From Kitasatospora albolonga (GTDB lineage Bacteria > Actinomycetota > Actinomycetes > Streptomycetales > Streptomycetaceae), in contig CP020563.1 in the NCBI GenBank assembly GCA_002082585.1, forward strand, positions 2,846,001 through 2,910,000: 64,000 nt of DNA, in the 5' to 3' direction. A program made the position numbers and the translations under genes. Each line of letters starts with the position of its first letter. The stretch's first letter is position 1. This document shows, piece by piece, positions 1-7,873 of this stretch. The notes beneath the pieces were generated by a model, which saw nothing but the letters and a program-made list of their open reading frames with translations, was not told the origin of the DNA and searched no databases.

Positions 1-1
1 G

Positions 2-694
2 ACCAAGGACCCCGCCCGTAACTTCCCCCGGGCCATCTTCATCGGCGTGGCCGTCACCGGCACGATCTACATCCTGGTGGCGCTGGTCTCCTCGCTGCTG
101 GTCGACTCGCGCACCCTGGCGGACTCCAGCGGCCCGCTGCTGGAAGTGGTGAAAGCGGGCGGCGTCGATTTTCCGCCGAAACTCTTCGCCCTGATCGCCC
201 TCTTCGCGGTCACCAACTCGGCGCTGATCAACCTGATGATGGCCTCGCGGCTCTGCTACGGGATGGCCAACGAACGCATCCTGCCGCCCGCGATGGGCAA
301 GGTCCTGGCGGGCCGGCGCACCCCCTGGGTCGGCATCGTCTTCGTCTCCGTCCTGGCGATCGGCCTGGTCTCCACGGGCGAGATCGAGGGGCTCGGCGAC
401 ACCACCTCCTTCCTGCTGCTCTGCGTCTTCGGCGTGGTCAACATCGCCGTGCTGGTCCTGCGCAGGGACCGGGTGGAGCACCGCCACTTCCGTACGCCGA
501 CGGCCCTGCCGGTCCTCGGCGCGCTCACCTCCCTCCTCCTGGCGAGCCCGCTCGCGGACCGGGGCCCCGACGTGTACGTACGCGCCGGAATCCTGCTGCT
601 GATCGGCATCGGCCTGTGGGCGCTGAACAAGGCGGTGATGACGGCCCGCGAGAAGTCCGGCGCCTCGGCGGGGCGGCGGGACGGGCGGAACTGA
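2..694 (+). CDS. APC-family amino acid permease, C-terminal part (5' end outside window)
   Basis: The reading frame is open from the first complete codon of the window, so the gene begins upstream. The visible part starts with a TKDPARNFPRAI loop, the typical cytoplasmic segment of APC-superfamily amino acid transporters, followed by hydrophobic helices (for example around IYILVALVSSLL and LFALIALFAVTNSALINLMM) and the GMANERILP motif that follows a central helix in this family. The last third holds three to four more helices and a short basic tail. It would carry out proton-coupled uptake or exchange of an amino acid or amine across the plasma membrane; the substrate cannot be read from the sequence. 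It ends about 160 bp before the roadblock operon and is probably a separate unit. Confidence 0.85.
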   Translation, partial: TKDPARNFPRAIFIGVAVTGTIYILVALVSSLLVDSRTLADSSGPLLEVVKAGGVDFPPKLFALIALFAVTNSALINLMMASRLCYGMANERILPPAMGKVLAGRRTPWVGIVFVSVLAIGLVSTGEIEGLGDTTSFLLLCVFGVVNIAVLVLRRDRVEHRHFRTPTALPVLGALTSLLLASPLADRGPDVYVRAGILLLIGIGLWALNKAVMTAREKSGASAGRRDGRN

Positions 695-852
695 CGAAAC
701 GTCACCCCTGCTTCCCGGCCAGCGTATTTCAGCCGCTCCTTTACACCCTGCGGCGCATGTACCAAAGGAAAATGCCAGAACCTCCACCTGCCGTGAGCAC
801 GTTGCGTAGCCTCTGGGTCACAGCCGTACGCCGCGTCGGGAGGGGAATCCGC

Positions 853-1266
853 GTGCCCGGAATCGACGAGTGCCTGCTCGAAGTCATGAGGCTGCCCGGC
901 GCCCGGGGCGCCTCGGTGGTCGACTGGACGAGCGGCCTCGCGCTCGGCACCATCGGCGAGTCCCCGAACGGCGACCACGAGGCGACGGCGGCCGAGACCG
1001 CTGAGGTCGCCCGGATGACCGCCGAGCAGCCCGCCTTCGCCCACCTCGCGGCGGGCGGCCCGGCCGAACGCTCCGACGGAGCGCCGAGCACCCCCGTGGA
1101 GGACGTCATCGTCACCACACAAGACGGTTACCACATGCTCCGCTTCGTCGAGACGGCTTTTGACAGCAGCGTCTTCCTCCACCTCTGGCTGAGCCGCTCC
1201 GAAGGCAACCTCGCGCTGGCCCGGCTACGGCTGGGCGAGCTGGCCGAGCGGCTGGTGCTGGCATGA
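853..1266 (+). CDS. Roadblock/LC7-like protein A
   Basis: A 137-aa cytoplasmic protein. The GTG start at 853 is chosen because GGGAGGGG lies just upstream; an earlier in-frame extension has no comparable ribosome site and overlaps the permease. The segment GASVVDWTSGLALGTIGES is clearly paralogous to [19 protein letters not shown] in the fourth gene of this operon, and the C-terminal half (MLRFVET, then SRSEGNLALARLRLGELAERL) matches the final strand and helix of that paralogue. Roadblock-fold proteins usually act as GTPase-activating or scaffolding partners of Ras-like GTPases, but no GTPase gene is adjacent. Its TGA overlaps the ATG of the next gene (ATGA), implying translational coupling. 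Role unknown; possibly a signalling scaffold. Confidence 0.8.
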   Translation: MPGIDECLLEVMRLPGARGASVVDWTSGLALGTIGESPNGDHEATAAETAEVARMTAEQPAFAHLAAGGPAERSDGAPSTPVEDVIVTTQDGYHMLRFVETAFDSSVFLHLWLSRSEGNLALARLRLGELAERLVLA

Positions 1267-2084
1267 GCGCGATAGCCGCAGACCCCGGCACCCAGGAGGC
1301 GGACCGGCTCCCGGTCCTCTCCCCGATGCTCCAGCGCCTCGCCGACGAACGGGCCACCGGCGCCCTGATGCGCGACCGGGGCACGCTCTACCTCGCCGAC
1401 GGCCAGGTGGTGCACGCCGAGAGCCCCGCCACCCCCGGCATCGACGTGCTCCTGACCACGGGCGGCACGCTGCGGCACGAGGGCTGGTGGGACGCGGTGG
1501 CCCAGGCGGGAGCCGGGCAGCGGGTCGGCCGGTACCTCGTGGACAGCGGCCATGTGCCGGGCGGCGCGCTGGAGTTGTGCCACCTGGGCGCGCTGTACGA
1601 CGCGGCGTTCTTCGCCCTCGCCCCGACCGGTACGCCCGCCCGCTTCCGTTACGGGGTGTCCCACTGGATCGGCCCGGTGCGGCCGGTCCCGGTGGCCGCC
1701 GTCCAGCGCGAGACCCTGCGCAGACGGGAGCTGCTGGACCGGATCTGGCCCGACGCGGCGTGCGACAGCGCCCCCGTGGTCCGGACGGCCGCGCACACCG
1801 CGGGCAGCCCCGTACCGGTCCGCCAGCGGCGGGTCCTGGAGCTGGCCGACGGGCTGCGTACGGCCTCCGACATCGCCCAGGCACTGGGCTGTTCGGCGTT
1901 CCACATCCTGGTCGACCTGCGGCGGCTCGCCGCGGCCGGCCTGGTGGCGGCGGTCCGCGCGCAGCCGCTGCCCACCGCCGGGACCGCCCCCCGGCTACCT
2001 GGCCGGATCACGCTCCCCGAGGTGACGGCCGACCCCGATATCGCCCTGCTGCGCCGGCTCCGAGACGCATTGGAGGCCCTGTGA
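1263..2084 (+). CDS. DUF4388-like plus winged-helix protein of the roadblock operon
   Basis: A 273-aa soluble protein whose ATG overlaps the upstream stop codon. Residues about 18-110 (LQRLADERATGALMRDRGTL, then YLADGQVVHAESP) look like a DUF4388/PATAN-type domain, a family often linked to MglB/roadblock regulators. Residues about 190-235 (RVLELADGLRTASDIAQALG and on to LRRLAAAGLV) have the helical pattern of a winged helix, so DNA or protein binding is possible. There are no transmembrane segments. The gene lies between two roadblock genes and ends next to a GTG that is an alternative start for the third gene. I infer a role in the same signalling complex; the domain names are recognised by eye only. 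Confidence 0.75.
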   Translation: MSAIAADPGTQEADRLPVLSPMLQRLADERATGALMRDRGTLYLADGQVVHAESPATPGIDVLLTTGGTLRHEGWWDAVAQAGAGQRVGRYLVDSGHVPGGALELCHLGALYDAAFFALAPTGTPARFRYGVSHWIGPVRPVPVAAVQRETLRRRELLDRIWPDAACDSAPVVRTAAHTAGSPVPVRQRRVLELADGLRTASDIAQALGCSAFHILVDLRRLAAAGLVAAVRAQPLPTAGTAPRLPGRITLPEVTADPDIALLRRLRDALEAL

Positions 2085-2122
2085 TACGCGCGCTCAGACA
2101 GCGTGCCGGGAGGAGACAGCTG

Positions 2123-2590
2123 ATGGTTCCCGAGGCCGAAACGCGTGGTGTCCTCGATGAGCTCCAGCGGTTACGAGCCCGGGTCCCCCTGCTCGCCGGG
2201 GCGCTGGCCGCCTCCACCGACGGCCTGGTCCTGGCCCACGACACCCCCGGCATCGAGGCCGAGGGCGTCGCCGCCCTCACCGCCGCCGCGCTCGGCGTCT
2301 CGATCCGGATGACGGAGGCCACCGGCCGGGGCGGCTTCCGGGAGCTCCTGGTCCGGGGCGAGAGCGGCTACATCGCCACGTACGCCGCCGGCTCCTCCGC
2401 CGTCCTGACCCTGCTGGCCGAGGACCGCATCAACGTCGGCCGACTCCACCTGGAGGGCCGCCGCTCGGGCGCCCGGATCGGCGAACTGGTCGACACCGCC
2501 CTGGAACGCGCCGAGCGCACGCCCCCCATGCCCCGTACCGCCCCACCGCGCGGCACTCCCAGCCGCACGCTCCCGCAACGCCCCACGTAA
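2123..2590 (+). CDS. Roadblock/LC7-like protein B, contains a TTA codon
   Basis: A 155-aa protein from the ATG at 2123, which has GGGAGGAG seven bases upstream. A GTG at 2081, overlapping the previous stop as GTGA and preceded by GGAGG, would add 14 residues and cannot be excluded. The pattern [21 protein letters not shown] followed by alternating strands and helices is typical of roadblock/MglB-like proteins; the Pro/Thr/Arg-rich tail (about 25 residues) is probably disordered. Leu17 (counted from 2123) is encoded by TTA at 2171-2173, the rare codon read by the bldA tRNA at 13305-13390. It is the only in-frame TTA I found among the genes called here, so production of this protein is expected to depend on bldA and on growth stage. 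Confidence 0.8.
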   Translation: MVPEAETRGVLDELQRLRARVPLLAGALAASTDGLVLAHDTPGIEAEGVAALTAAALGVSIRMTEATGRGGFRELLVRGESGYIATYAAGSSAVLTLLAEDRINVGRLHLEGRRSGARIGELVDTALERAERTPPMPRTAPPRGTPSRTLPQRPT

Positions 2591-2717
2591 CCGCTTCCCC
2601 CCACGCGTACGCCCTCAGAACCACCCCACCCCGCCCCCCACACCACTCCACTCCACTCCACTCCCACGGAAACAACCCCGGTCACCGCGACCGACCACGG
2701 AAAGGAACCGAGCCTCC

Positions 2718-3092
2718 ATGGCGAACACCGAAGCGTCACTGAAGGAAGCGATGAGCTCGATCGAGGGCGCCACGGGTGTCGCCCTCGTCGACTACACGAG
2801 CGGGATGGCCCTGGGCACGCTCGGCGGCGGCAAGGACTTCAACCTGGAGGTCGCCGCCGCGGGCAACACCGACGTGATCCGCGCCAAGCTCCGCACCATG
2901 GAGCACCTGGGCCTCAAGGAGGAGATCGAGGACATCCTGATCACGCTGGGCACCCAGTACCACCTGATCCGGCTGCTCAAGACCCGTGGCAGCAACGGCC
3001 TCTTCCTCTACCTGGTGCTGGACGCGAGCCGGGCGAACCTGGCGATGGCCCGCCACCAGCTGAAGAAGATCGAGGCGGAGCTGGAGGTCTGA
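2718..3092 (+). CDS. Roadblock/LC7-like protein C
   Basis: A compact 124-aa roadblock domain protein, start ATG 2718 with AAAGGAA upstream. [20 protein letters not shown] is the conserved first helix-strand unit, and [20 protein letters not shown] the last strand-helix unit. It is a paralogue of the first gene of the operon (853-1266) and separated from the third gene by about 125 bp of C-rich DNA, so it may also have its own promoter. It lacks signal peptide and membrane segments. As in the other members, the expected role is as a dimeric regulator or scaffold for a small GTPase or for filament or polarity proteins; the partner is not in this window. Confidence 0.85.
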   Translation: MANTEASLKEAMSSIEGATGVALVDYTSGMALGTLGGGKDFNLEVAAAGNTDVIRAKLRTMEHLGLKEEIEDILITLGTQYHLIRLLKTRGSNGLFLYLVLDASRANLAMARHQLKKIEAELEV

Positions 3093-3102
3093 GGCTCAGT
3101 AC

Positions 3103-3252
3103 CGAGGACTCCGTAAGGGGGACTCCGCACTGAACTACGTCAGTACGGGAGGACTCCGTGCGGGAGAACTCCGCACCGGAGAACTCCGTGCGGGAGAACT
3201 CCGCGTTGGAGGAATCCGTACGGGAGGAGCCCCTACGGGAGGGCTCCCTACC
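3103..3252. repeat. Degenerate tandem repeat, unit about GGAGAACTCCGTGC
   Basis: About ten imperfect copies of a 12-14 bp unit (GGA-GAACTCCG with alternating GTGCG and CACC linkers) fill the space after the roadblock operon. Each unit is itself partly palindromic (GGAG....CTCC), so the RNA could form many alternative hairpins. The repeat can be read as protein (VRENSAPENS-like), but codon usage and lack of a ribosome site argue against translation. Confidence 0.7.
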
Positions 3253-3299
3253 CTCCTCCGGAGGTGCTCAGCGGGAGGTCCGTGCGCCTCCCGCGCCCC

Positions 3300-3890
3300 T
3301 CAACGGCGGCGACGCCGCGCCCCGCCCGGCGCGGCGTCCCCCGCCTCCGGACCCGTCGTCCGGTACGCCCTCACCCGCTTCGCGACCGGGCTGCCGTGCC
3401 CGGCCCAGTCGGTGCGCACCCAGTACAGGACGTCCTCGTGACGCTCCCGCTGCCCGATCCGTACGGCCTTGGCCCAGAGACCGGCCCCCGCGCCCGCGAG
3501 CACCAGCCCACCGGCGCCCGGCAGCGCGAACGAGGACGCGACGGCCACCACGAACGCCGCCAGCAGCCACCACCGGTGCCCGCGCCGCCACACCCGTACG
3601 GTCACGGCCCGGTCCTGGAGGAAGTCGCCGCGCCCCGCCCGGGAGGCACCCCGGGCCAGCTCCCGGTAGCGCCTGCCGCGCGCCAGCAGCACCACGGCCG
3701 CGACGACGATGAAGAGCGCCGCCCCGGCCAGGAGCCCGATCCGGCGCCCGGTCAGCCCCGGTACGAACGCCCCCGCCGCGGCGGCCACCAGCCCGGCCCA
3801 CCACAGCGGCGCGGCCCCGGCCCGTACGATCACGGCCACTCTCGCCAGCGACTGCCCTCCACGCCCCACGCCGTACCCCTCTCGCTCCAC
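3300..3890 (-). CDS. Small integral membrane protein, hypothetical
   Basis: A 196-aa protein with about four hydrophobic segments: PLWWAGLVAAAAGAFVPGL, RIGLLAGAALFIVVAAVVLL, RWWLLAAFVVAVASSFALPG and GGLVLAGAGAGLWA. The cytoplasmic loops are basic and the C-terminus ends in a run of arginines. I recognise no domain; Streptomyces carry many such orphan membrane proteins. It stands alone on the minus strand, convergent with the roadblock operon across the repeat region and downstream of the RpiR regulator. The stop (TGA, complement of 3300-3302) and hydrophobic periodicity support the frame; the exact start is less certain. Confidence 0.6.
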   Translation of the reverse strand: MEREGYGVGRGGQSLARVAVIVRAGAAPLWWAGLVAAAAGAFVPGLTGRRIGLLAGAALFIVVAAVVLLARGRRYRELARGASRAGRGDFLQDRAVTVRVWRRGHRWWLLAAFVVAVASSFALPGAGGLVLAGAGAGLWAKAVRIGQRERHEDVLYWVRTDWAGHGSPVAKRVRAYRTTGPEAGDAAPGGARRRRR

Positions 3891-4067
3891 ACCTGTCCCC
3901 GACCGCTGCCTGTGCCGGTCGTTCTGGGCGCGGAGATTAGCGGCCGCAGATGAGGAGCGGGTGAGAATCCACGAAATCGGTGGCCCGTACGGAGAGACCC
4001 GGCGCTTCCGCCCTCGCGCACCGGCGGTACGTCACCCCGGGCGAAGGCTGCGCGCACCGACGTTCCC

Positions 4068-4913
4068 TCACTCCACGAACAGCCCCCGTGCCGCCGCCCG
4101 TACGTCGAACTCCTCCAGCCGCGCCTGGGCGTCGGGGAGTCCGTCGCACATCGCCTCCAGCAGCACCCGGCCCAGCAGCATCGGCGCGCAGACCGTGTCG
4201 AAGGAGAGCCCGGAGCCGATGGCCGCCGGGAGGAGGAGGTCGCTGTGTTTGGCGACCGGGGCGAAGGCGGAGTCCGCGACCGTGACGACGGTGAGCCCCT
4301 GCGCTCCGGCGTACGCCAGCGCCTCCACGCACTCCTTGGGGTGGCGGGGCAGCGCGAAGCACATCAGGGCGGTGGCCCCGGCCCGGCGGGCGGAGTCGAT
4401 GCGGTCCAAGAGCATGGAGCCGCCCTCGTCGAGCACCCGGACGTCGGGGTGCACCTTGGCGGCGAAGTAGCCGAACCCGCGCGCCTGCGAGGAGGCCGCG
4501 CGCAGGCCGAGCACGGGCAGCGGGCGGGACCCGGCGAGCAGGCGGCCCGCCCGTTCCACGGGGGCGGGGTCGGCGAGCAGGTCGCAGAGGTGCTGGAGGT
4601 TCTCGATCTCGGCGCGGACGGCCTGCTGGTACTCGTTGTACGTCTCCCCCGTGTCCTCCTGCTCCGCGTCGGCGGGCGCGACCTCGCGCAGATGGCGGCG
4701 GAGCGCCGGGTAGCCGTCGAAGCCGAGCGCGACGGCGAAGCGGGTGACGGAGGGCTGGCTGACCCCGGCGAGCTCGGCCAGCTCGACGCTGGAGAGGAAC
4801 GGCGCGTCGGCCGCCCGGCGGACCATGCAGTGCGCGATGCGCCGCTGGGTGGGCGTGAGCCGGTGCCCCTCGAAGAGCCGCTGCAACCGTGCGGCGGGGC
4901 TGCTCCCACTCAT
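4068..4913 (-). CDS. RpiR-family transcriptional regulator (HTH plus SIS domain)
   Basis: A 281-aa repressor/activator. Residues about 10-85 are the RpiR HTH (LTPTQRRIAHCMVRRA, then ELAELAGVSQPSVTRFAVAL), and residues about 120-260 form a SIS sugar-isomerase-like domain (PLPVLGLRAASSQARGFGYF, then HSDLLLPAAIGSG) that normally binds phosphosugars. The start ATG at 4913 is preceded by AAGGGGACAGC. It is divergent from the membrane protein at 5085. An imperfect dyad, GCTGAAT at 4925-4931 and ATTCAGC at 4964-4970, lies just upstream of its start and could be an autoregulatory site (inference). No sugar catabolic gene is adjacent, so the effector is unknown. Confidence 0.88.
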   Translation of the reverse strand: MSGSSPAARLQRLFEGHRLTPTQRRIAHCMVRRAADAPFLSSVELAELAGVSQPSVTRFAVALGFDGYPALRRHLREVAPADAEQEDTGETYNEYQQAVRAEIENLQHLCDLLADPAPVERAGRLLAGSRPLPVLGLRAASSQARGFGYFAAKVHPDVRVLDEGGSMLLDRIDSARRAGATALMCFALPRHPKECVEALAYAGAQGLTVVTVADSAFAPVAKHSDLLLPAAIGSGLSFDTVCAPMLLGRVLLEAMCDGLPDAQARLEEFDVRAAARGLFVE

Positions 4914-5084
4914 GCTGTCCCCTTGCTGAATCCGTCGCGCCACGAATCGGCGCCGACAGATCCATTCAGCCAGGAAGGCTCCTGTATGTCCATATGCAGG
5001 CGGAGCGACGGGCGGCTTCCCCCCGGGGAAATACGGGGGACAGCCCCCGTGTTCCGGCCCGGCGGCGCTCGTAACGTAACGGGT

Positions 5085-5576
5085 ATGGAAGCCCGTGACC
5101 ACGAGCTCAAGAAGGATCTCGCCGCCACTCTCCAGGCACGCGGCGAACTGGGGCCGGAGTACGAGCCCGCGCTCATCGACTCGTTCCTGGAGAAGGTCGA
5201 GCAGCGCCTCGACACCACCATGGACCGCCAGGTCCGGCGCCATCTCGCCGAGCAGCAGGTGACGGCGGCCCGCCCGCACCGGCCCGAGCGGTCTCCGGCG
5301 GGGACGGGAGCAGGGATGGGGGCGGGGATGGACGCGGTGGCCGGGTTCGGGGAGCGGTTCGGTTTCGGGATCGTCTCGCTGGTCCTGGCCGTCCCGCTCT
5401 CCGCCATCGGGGTCGCCAACGCGGGCATCGAGGGGCTGGTGGTGGCCTGGATGGGGATCGTCGGAGTGAACGCGGTCCATGCGGCGCGCAACGGGGGCCT
5501 GTTCCGGCAACGGGGACGGGAACGGGAGCGGAAAGGGGGACGGGAGCGGCGCCCGGCTTCGGAGTGGCAGGACTGA
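5085..5576 (+). CDS. Membrane protein with N-terminal cytoplasmic helical region
   Basis: A 163-aa protein starting at ATG 5085 (MEARDHELKKDLAATLQARG). Residues 1-65 are charged and helical (DSFLEKVEQRLDTTMDRQVR). Residues about 95-140 contain two adjacent hydrophobic segments (FGIVSLVLAVPLSAIGVANA and GLVVAWMGIVGVNAVHAA), and the tail is strongly basic (RERERKGGRERR). No classic Shine-Dalgarno precedes it; a GTAACGTAAC repeat lies immediately upstream. It is typical of an actinobacterial two-helix membrane protein of unknown function, probably anchored with both termini in the cytoplasm. Transcription runs into a long GC-rich repeat and terminator. Confidence 0.75.
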   Translation: MEARDHELKKDLAATLQARGELGPEYEPALIDSFLEKVEQRLDTTMDRQVRRHLAEQQVTAARPHRPERSPAGTGAGMGAGMDAVAGFGERFGFGIVSLVLAVPLSAIGVANAGIEGLVVAWMGIVGVNAVHAARNGGLFRQRGRERERKGGRERRPASEWQD

Positions 5577-5579
5577 GCC

Positions 5580-5800
5580 GGGGCTGGGCCCGGACTGGGC
5601 TGGCCCCGGACTGGGCTGGGCCCGGACTGGGCTGGCCCCGCCCGGGCTGGCCCGGGCGGGGCTGAGCTGGCCCGGGCTGGCCCGGACTGGCCCGGACTGG
5701 GCTGGGCGGCCCGGACTGGGGCGGGCCAAGGCTGGGCCCGACTGGGCTGGGGCGGGGCCGGGCCTGGGCCAAAACTGGGCGGGGCCCGGCCAAGGGCGTA
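5580..5800. repeat. GC-rich degenerate tandem repeat (GGCCCGGACTGGGCTG-type)
   Basis: About a dozen imperfect copies of a 15-20 bp unit built from CCGGACTGGGCTGGCCC fill the space between two convergent genes. No credible coding potential: all frames give Gly/Pro/Ala/Arg low complexity. Confidence 0.75.
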
Positions 5801-5818
5801 CGGCGCGAGCGCGAAAGG

Positions 5819-5854
5819 CCGCGCGGCCGGGCCCGGGAAGGGCCGGCCGCGCGG
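5819..5854. terminator. Bidirectional hairpin terminator between convergent genes
   Basis: Left arm 5819-5834 (CCGCGCGGCCGGGCCC) pairs with right arm 5840-5854 with one extra G, giving a very stable stem. It lies downstream of both the 5085-5576 gene and the cystathionine beta-synthase gene, and could stop both transcripts. No U-tract, as usual in Streptomyces. Confidence 0.6.
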
Positions 5855-6133
5855 TGAGGTATGTCGCGGGGGCCGCCGCACCCCCGGTGGCCCGGGGGGC
5901 GGGACGACGGCGGTCCCCGCGAAGGACGGGGTCCGGGTCAGGGCCGGGTCCGCGTCCGGGCGACGGTGGAGGTCCGGGAGCCGCTCCGTAGTCCGGTGTC
6001 GCCGTTCTGGGTGCCGGCGGGTCTCCCTGCCGACACCCACCAATGTGCCGGAGCCGTGTTAAGCGGGTGCTGCGTGGACGTGACGCGCTCGTACCGGTTT
6101 CGCGAAGCCACGACGTTCCGGCGTCCGGTGTTC

Positions 6134-6243
6134 CGGGGCTCCAGGGCTCCAGGGCTCCAGGGCTCCAGGGCTCCAGGGCTCCAGGGCTCCGGGGCTCCAG
6201 GGCTCCAGGGCTCCGGGGCTCCGGGGCTCCGGGGCTCCGGCCC
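6134..6243. repeat. 9-bp tandem repeat (GGCTCCAGG / GGCTCCGGG)n
   Basis: About twelve head-to-tail copies of a 9-bp unit, with A/G variation at one position that splits the array into an A-rich first part and a G-rich second part. It ends about 20 bp from the cystathionine beta-synthase stop codon, in the transcript's 3' region. The 9-bp period would keep a reading frame, but no start or GC3 pattern supports coding. Confidence 0.85.
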
Positions 6244-6264
6244 CGAGGGTCCGCGAGGCGGCCG

Positions 6265-7668
6265 TCAGCCCTTGGCGCCGGCGTCCTTCGCGAGGAACGC
6301 GAGCACGTCCTGCCTGCTCACGACGCCCTTCGGCTTGCCCTCGACCAGCACGATCGCCGCGTCCGCCCCGTCCGCACCGCTGAGCACGGCCATCAGGTCC
6401 TCGACCGGCTCGCCCGAGCCGACCTGCGGCAGCGGGGCCGACATGTGCTTCTCCAGCGGGTCGGAGAGCGAGGCGCGCTGGGTGAACAGGGCGTCCAGCA
6501 GCTGCCGCTCCACGACGGAGCCGATGACCTCGGCGGCCATCACGTCGGGGTGTCCGGCGCCCGGCTTCACGATCGGCATCTGGGAGACGCCGTACTCGCG
6601 CAGGACGTCGATCGCCTGGCCGACCGTCTCCTCCGGGTGCATGTGGACGAGGGAGGGCAGCGGGCCCTCCTTGAAGTCCAGCACCGCGCTGACCTGCGGG
6701 GAGGAGCTGGTGTCCTCCAGGAAGCCGTAGTCGGCCATCCACTCGTCGTTGAAGATCTTACTCAGGTAGCCGCGGCCGCTGTCGGGCAGCAGCACCACCA
6801 CGACGTCGTCCGGCCCGAGCCGCTTGGCGACCTCCAGGGCCCCGACGACCGCCATGCCGCAGGAGCCGCCGACGAGCAGGCCCTCCTCCTTGGCGAGGCG
6901 GCGCGTCATCTGGAAGGTGTCCTTGTCGGAGACCGGGACGATCTCGTCGGTGACGCTCGCGTCGTAGGCGGAGGGCCAGAAGTCCTCGCCGACGCCCTCG
7001 ACCAGATACGGCCGCCCGGAGCCGCCGGAGTAGACCGAGCCCTCCGGGTCCGCGCCGATGACCTTGACGGCGCCGTTGCTGATCTCCTTGAGGTAGCGGC
7101 CAGTGCCGCTGATCGTGCCGCCGGTGCCGACGCCCGCGACGAAGTGGGTGATCTTCCCCTCCGTCTGCTCCCACAGTTCGGGACCGGTGGTCTCGTAGTG
7201 CGAGCGCGGGTTGTTCGGGTTGGAGTACTGGTCCGGCTTCCAGGCCCCGGGCGTCTCGGTGACCAGCCGGTCGGAGACGTTGTAGTACGAGTCCGGGTGC
7301 TCGGGGTCGACGGCCGTGGGGCAGACGACGACCTCAGCGCCGTACGCGCGCAGCACGTTGATCTTGTCCGTGGACACCTTGTCCGGGCAGACGAAGATGC
7401 ACTTGTAGCCCTTCTGCTGGGCGACGATGGCGAGGCCGACGCCCGTGTTGCCGCTGGTCGGCTCGACGATCGTGCCACCGGGCTTGAGCTCACCGCTCTG
7501 CTCGGCCGCCTCGATCATGCGCAGGGCGATACGGTCCTTCACCGATCCGCCGGGGTTGAAGTACTCGACCTTGGCCAGGACGGTCGCCTGGATGCCTGCC
7601 GTGACGTTGCGCAGCCTCACCAGCGGGGTGTTGCCGACAAGAGTGATCAGCGAATCGTGGAATTGCAC
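6265..7668 (-). CDS. Cystathionine beta-synthase
   Basis: A 467-aa PLP enzyme that condenses serine with homocysteine to cystathionine in reverse transsulfuration. The GTG start at 7668 gives the family's usual N-terminus (VQFHDSLITLVGNTPLVRL) and has CGGAG six bases upstream. The PLP lysine is Lys44 in NPGGSVKDRIA; SGNTGVGLA and GVGTGGTISGTGRYL are the substrate and PLP-phosphate loops. Residues about 340-467 are two CBS domains (ETVGQAIDVLREYGVSQMPI; LVEGKPKGVVSRQDVLAFLA). The heme-binding N-terminal extension of animal enzymes is absent. An O-acetylserine-dependent activity is possible but the CBS pair favours this call. It is divergent from the SGNH hydrolase gene, and the 9-bp repeat array lies in its 3' region. 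Confidence 0.93.
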   Translation of the reverse strand: MQFHDSLITLVGNTPLVRLRNVTAGIQATVLAKVEYFNPGGSVKDRIALRMIEAAEQSGELKPGGTIVEPTSGNTGVGLAIVAQQKGYKCIFVCPDKVSTDKINVLRAYGAEVVVCPTAVDPEHPDSYYNVSDRLVTETPGAWKPDQYSNPNNPRSHYETTGPELWEQTEGKITHFVAGVGTGGTISGTGRYLKEISNGAVKVIGADPEGSVYSGGSGRPYLVEGVGEDFWPSAYDASVTDEIVPVSDKDTFQMTRRLAKEEGLLVGGSCGMAVVGALEVAKRLGPDDVVVVLLPDSGRGYLSKIFNDEWMADYGFLEDTSSSPQVSAVLDFKEGPLPSLVHMHPEETVGQAIDVLREYGVSQMPIVKPGAGHPDVMAAEVIGSVVERQLLDALFTQRASLSDPLEKHMSAPLPQVGSGEPVEDLMAVLSGADGADAAIVLVEGKPKGVVSRQDVLAFLAKDAGAKG

Positions 7669-7873
7669 CGTGTACTCCGGGATCTCCGAGATGGTCCGGC
7701 CCAGGGTATGCGTACGGGCCGGGCGATGCGTACGCAAGGGCTCCCGCCCCGGAGGAGAAGGCCGGATTACGGAGCGTACGGGCCCGGAAACGCGCGGTGC
7801 GATTGGGCGGCGCCCCTCGCGGGGCAGGTAGGTAGGTGTACGGCTGTACGGCGAGGAGGAGGTGGACCGGACT

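Noticed and set aside
3158..3712. Plus-strand frame encoding RENSAPENSVRENS-like repeats
   Set aside because: The product is a translation of the tandem repeat followed by an Arg/Pro-rich antisense stretch of the membrane-protein gene; no ribosome site or GC3 bias.
5580..6243. CRISPR array
   Set aside because: The repeats are directly adjacent and degenerate, without uniform unique spacers, and no cas gene is in the window.
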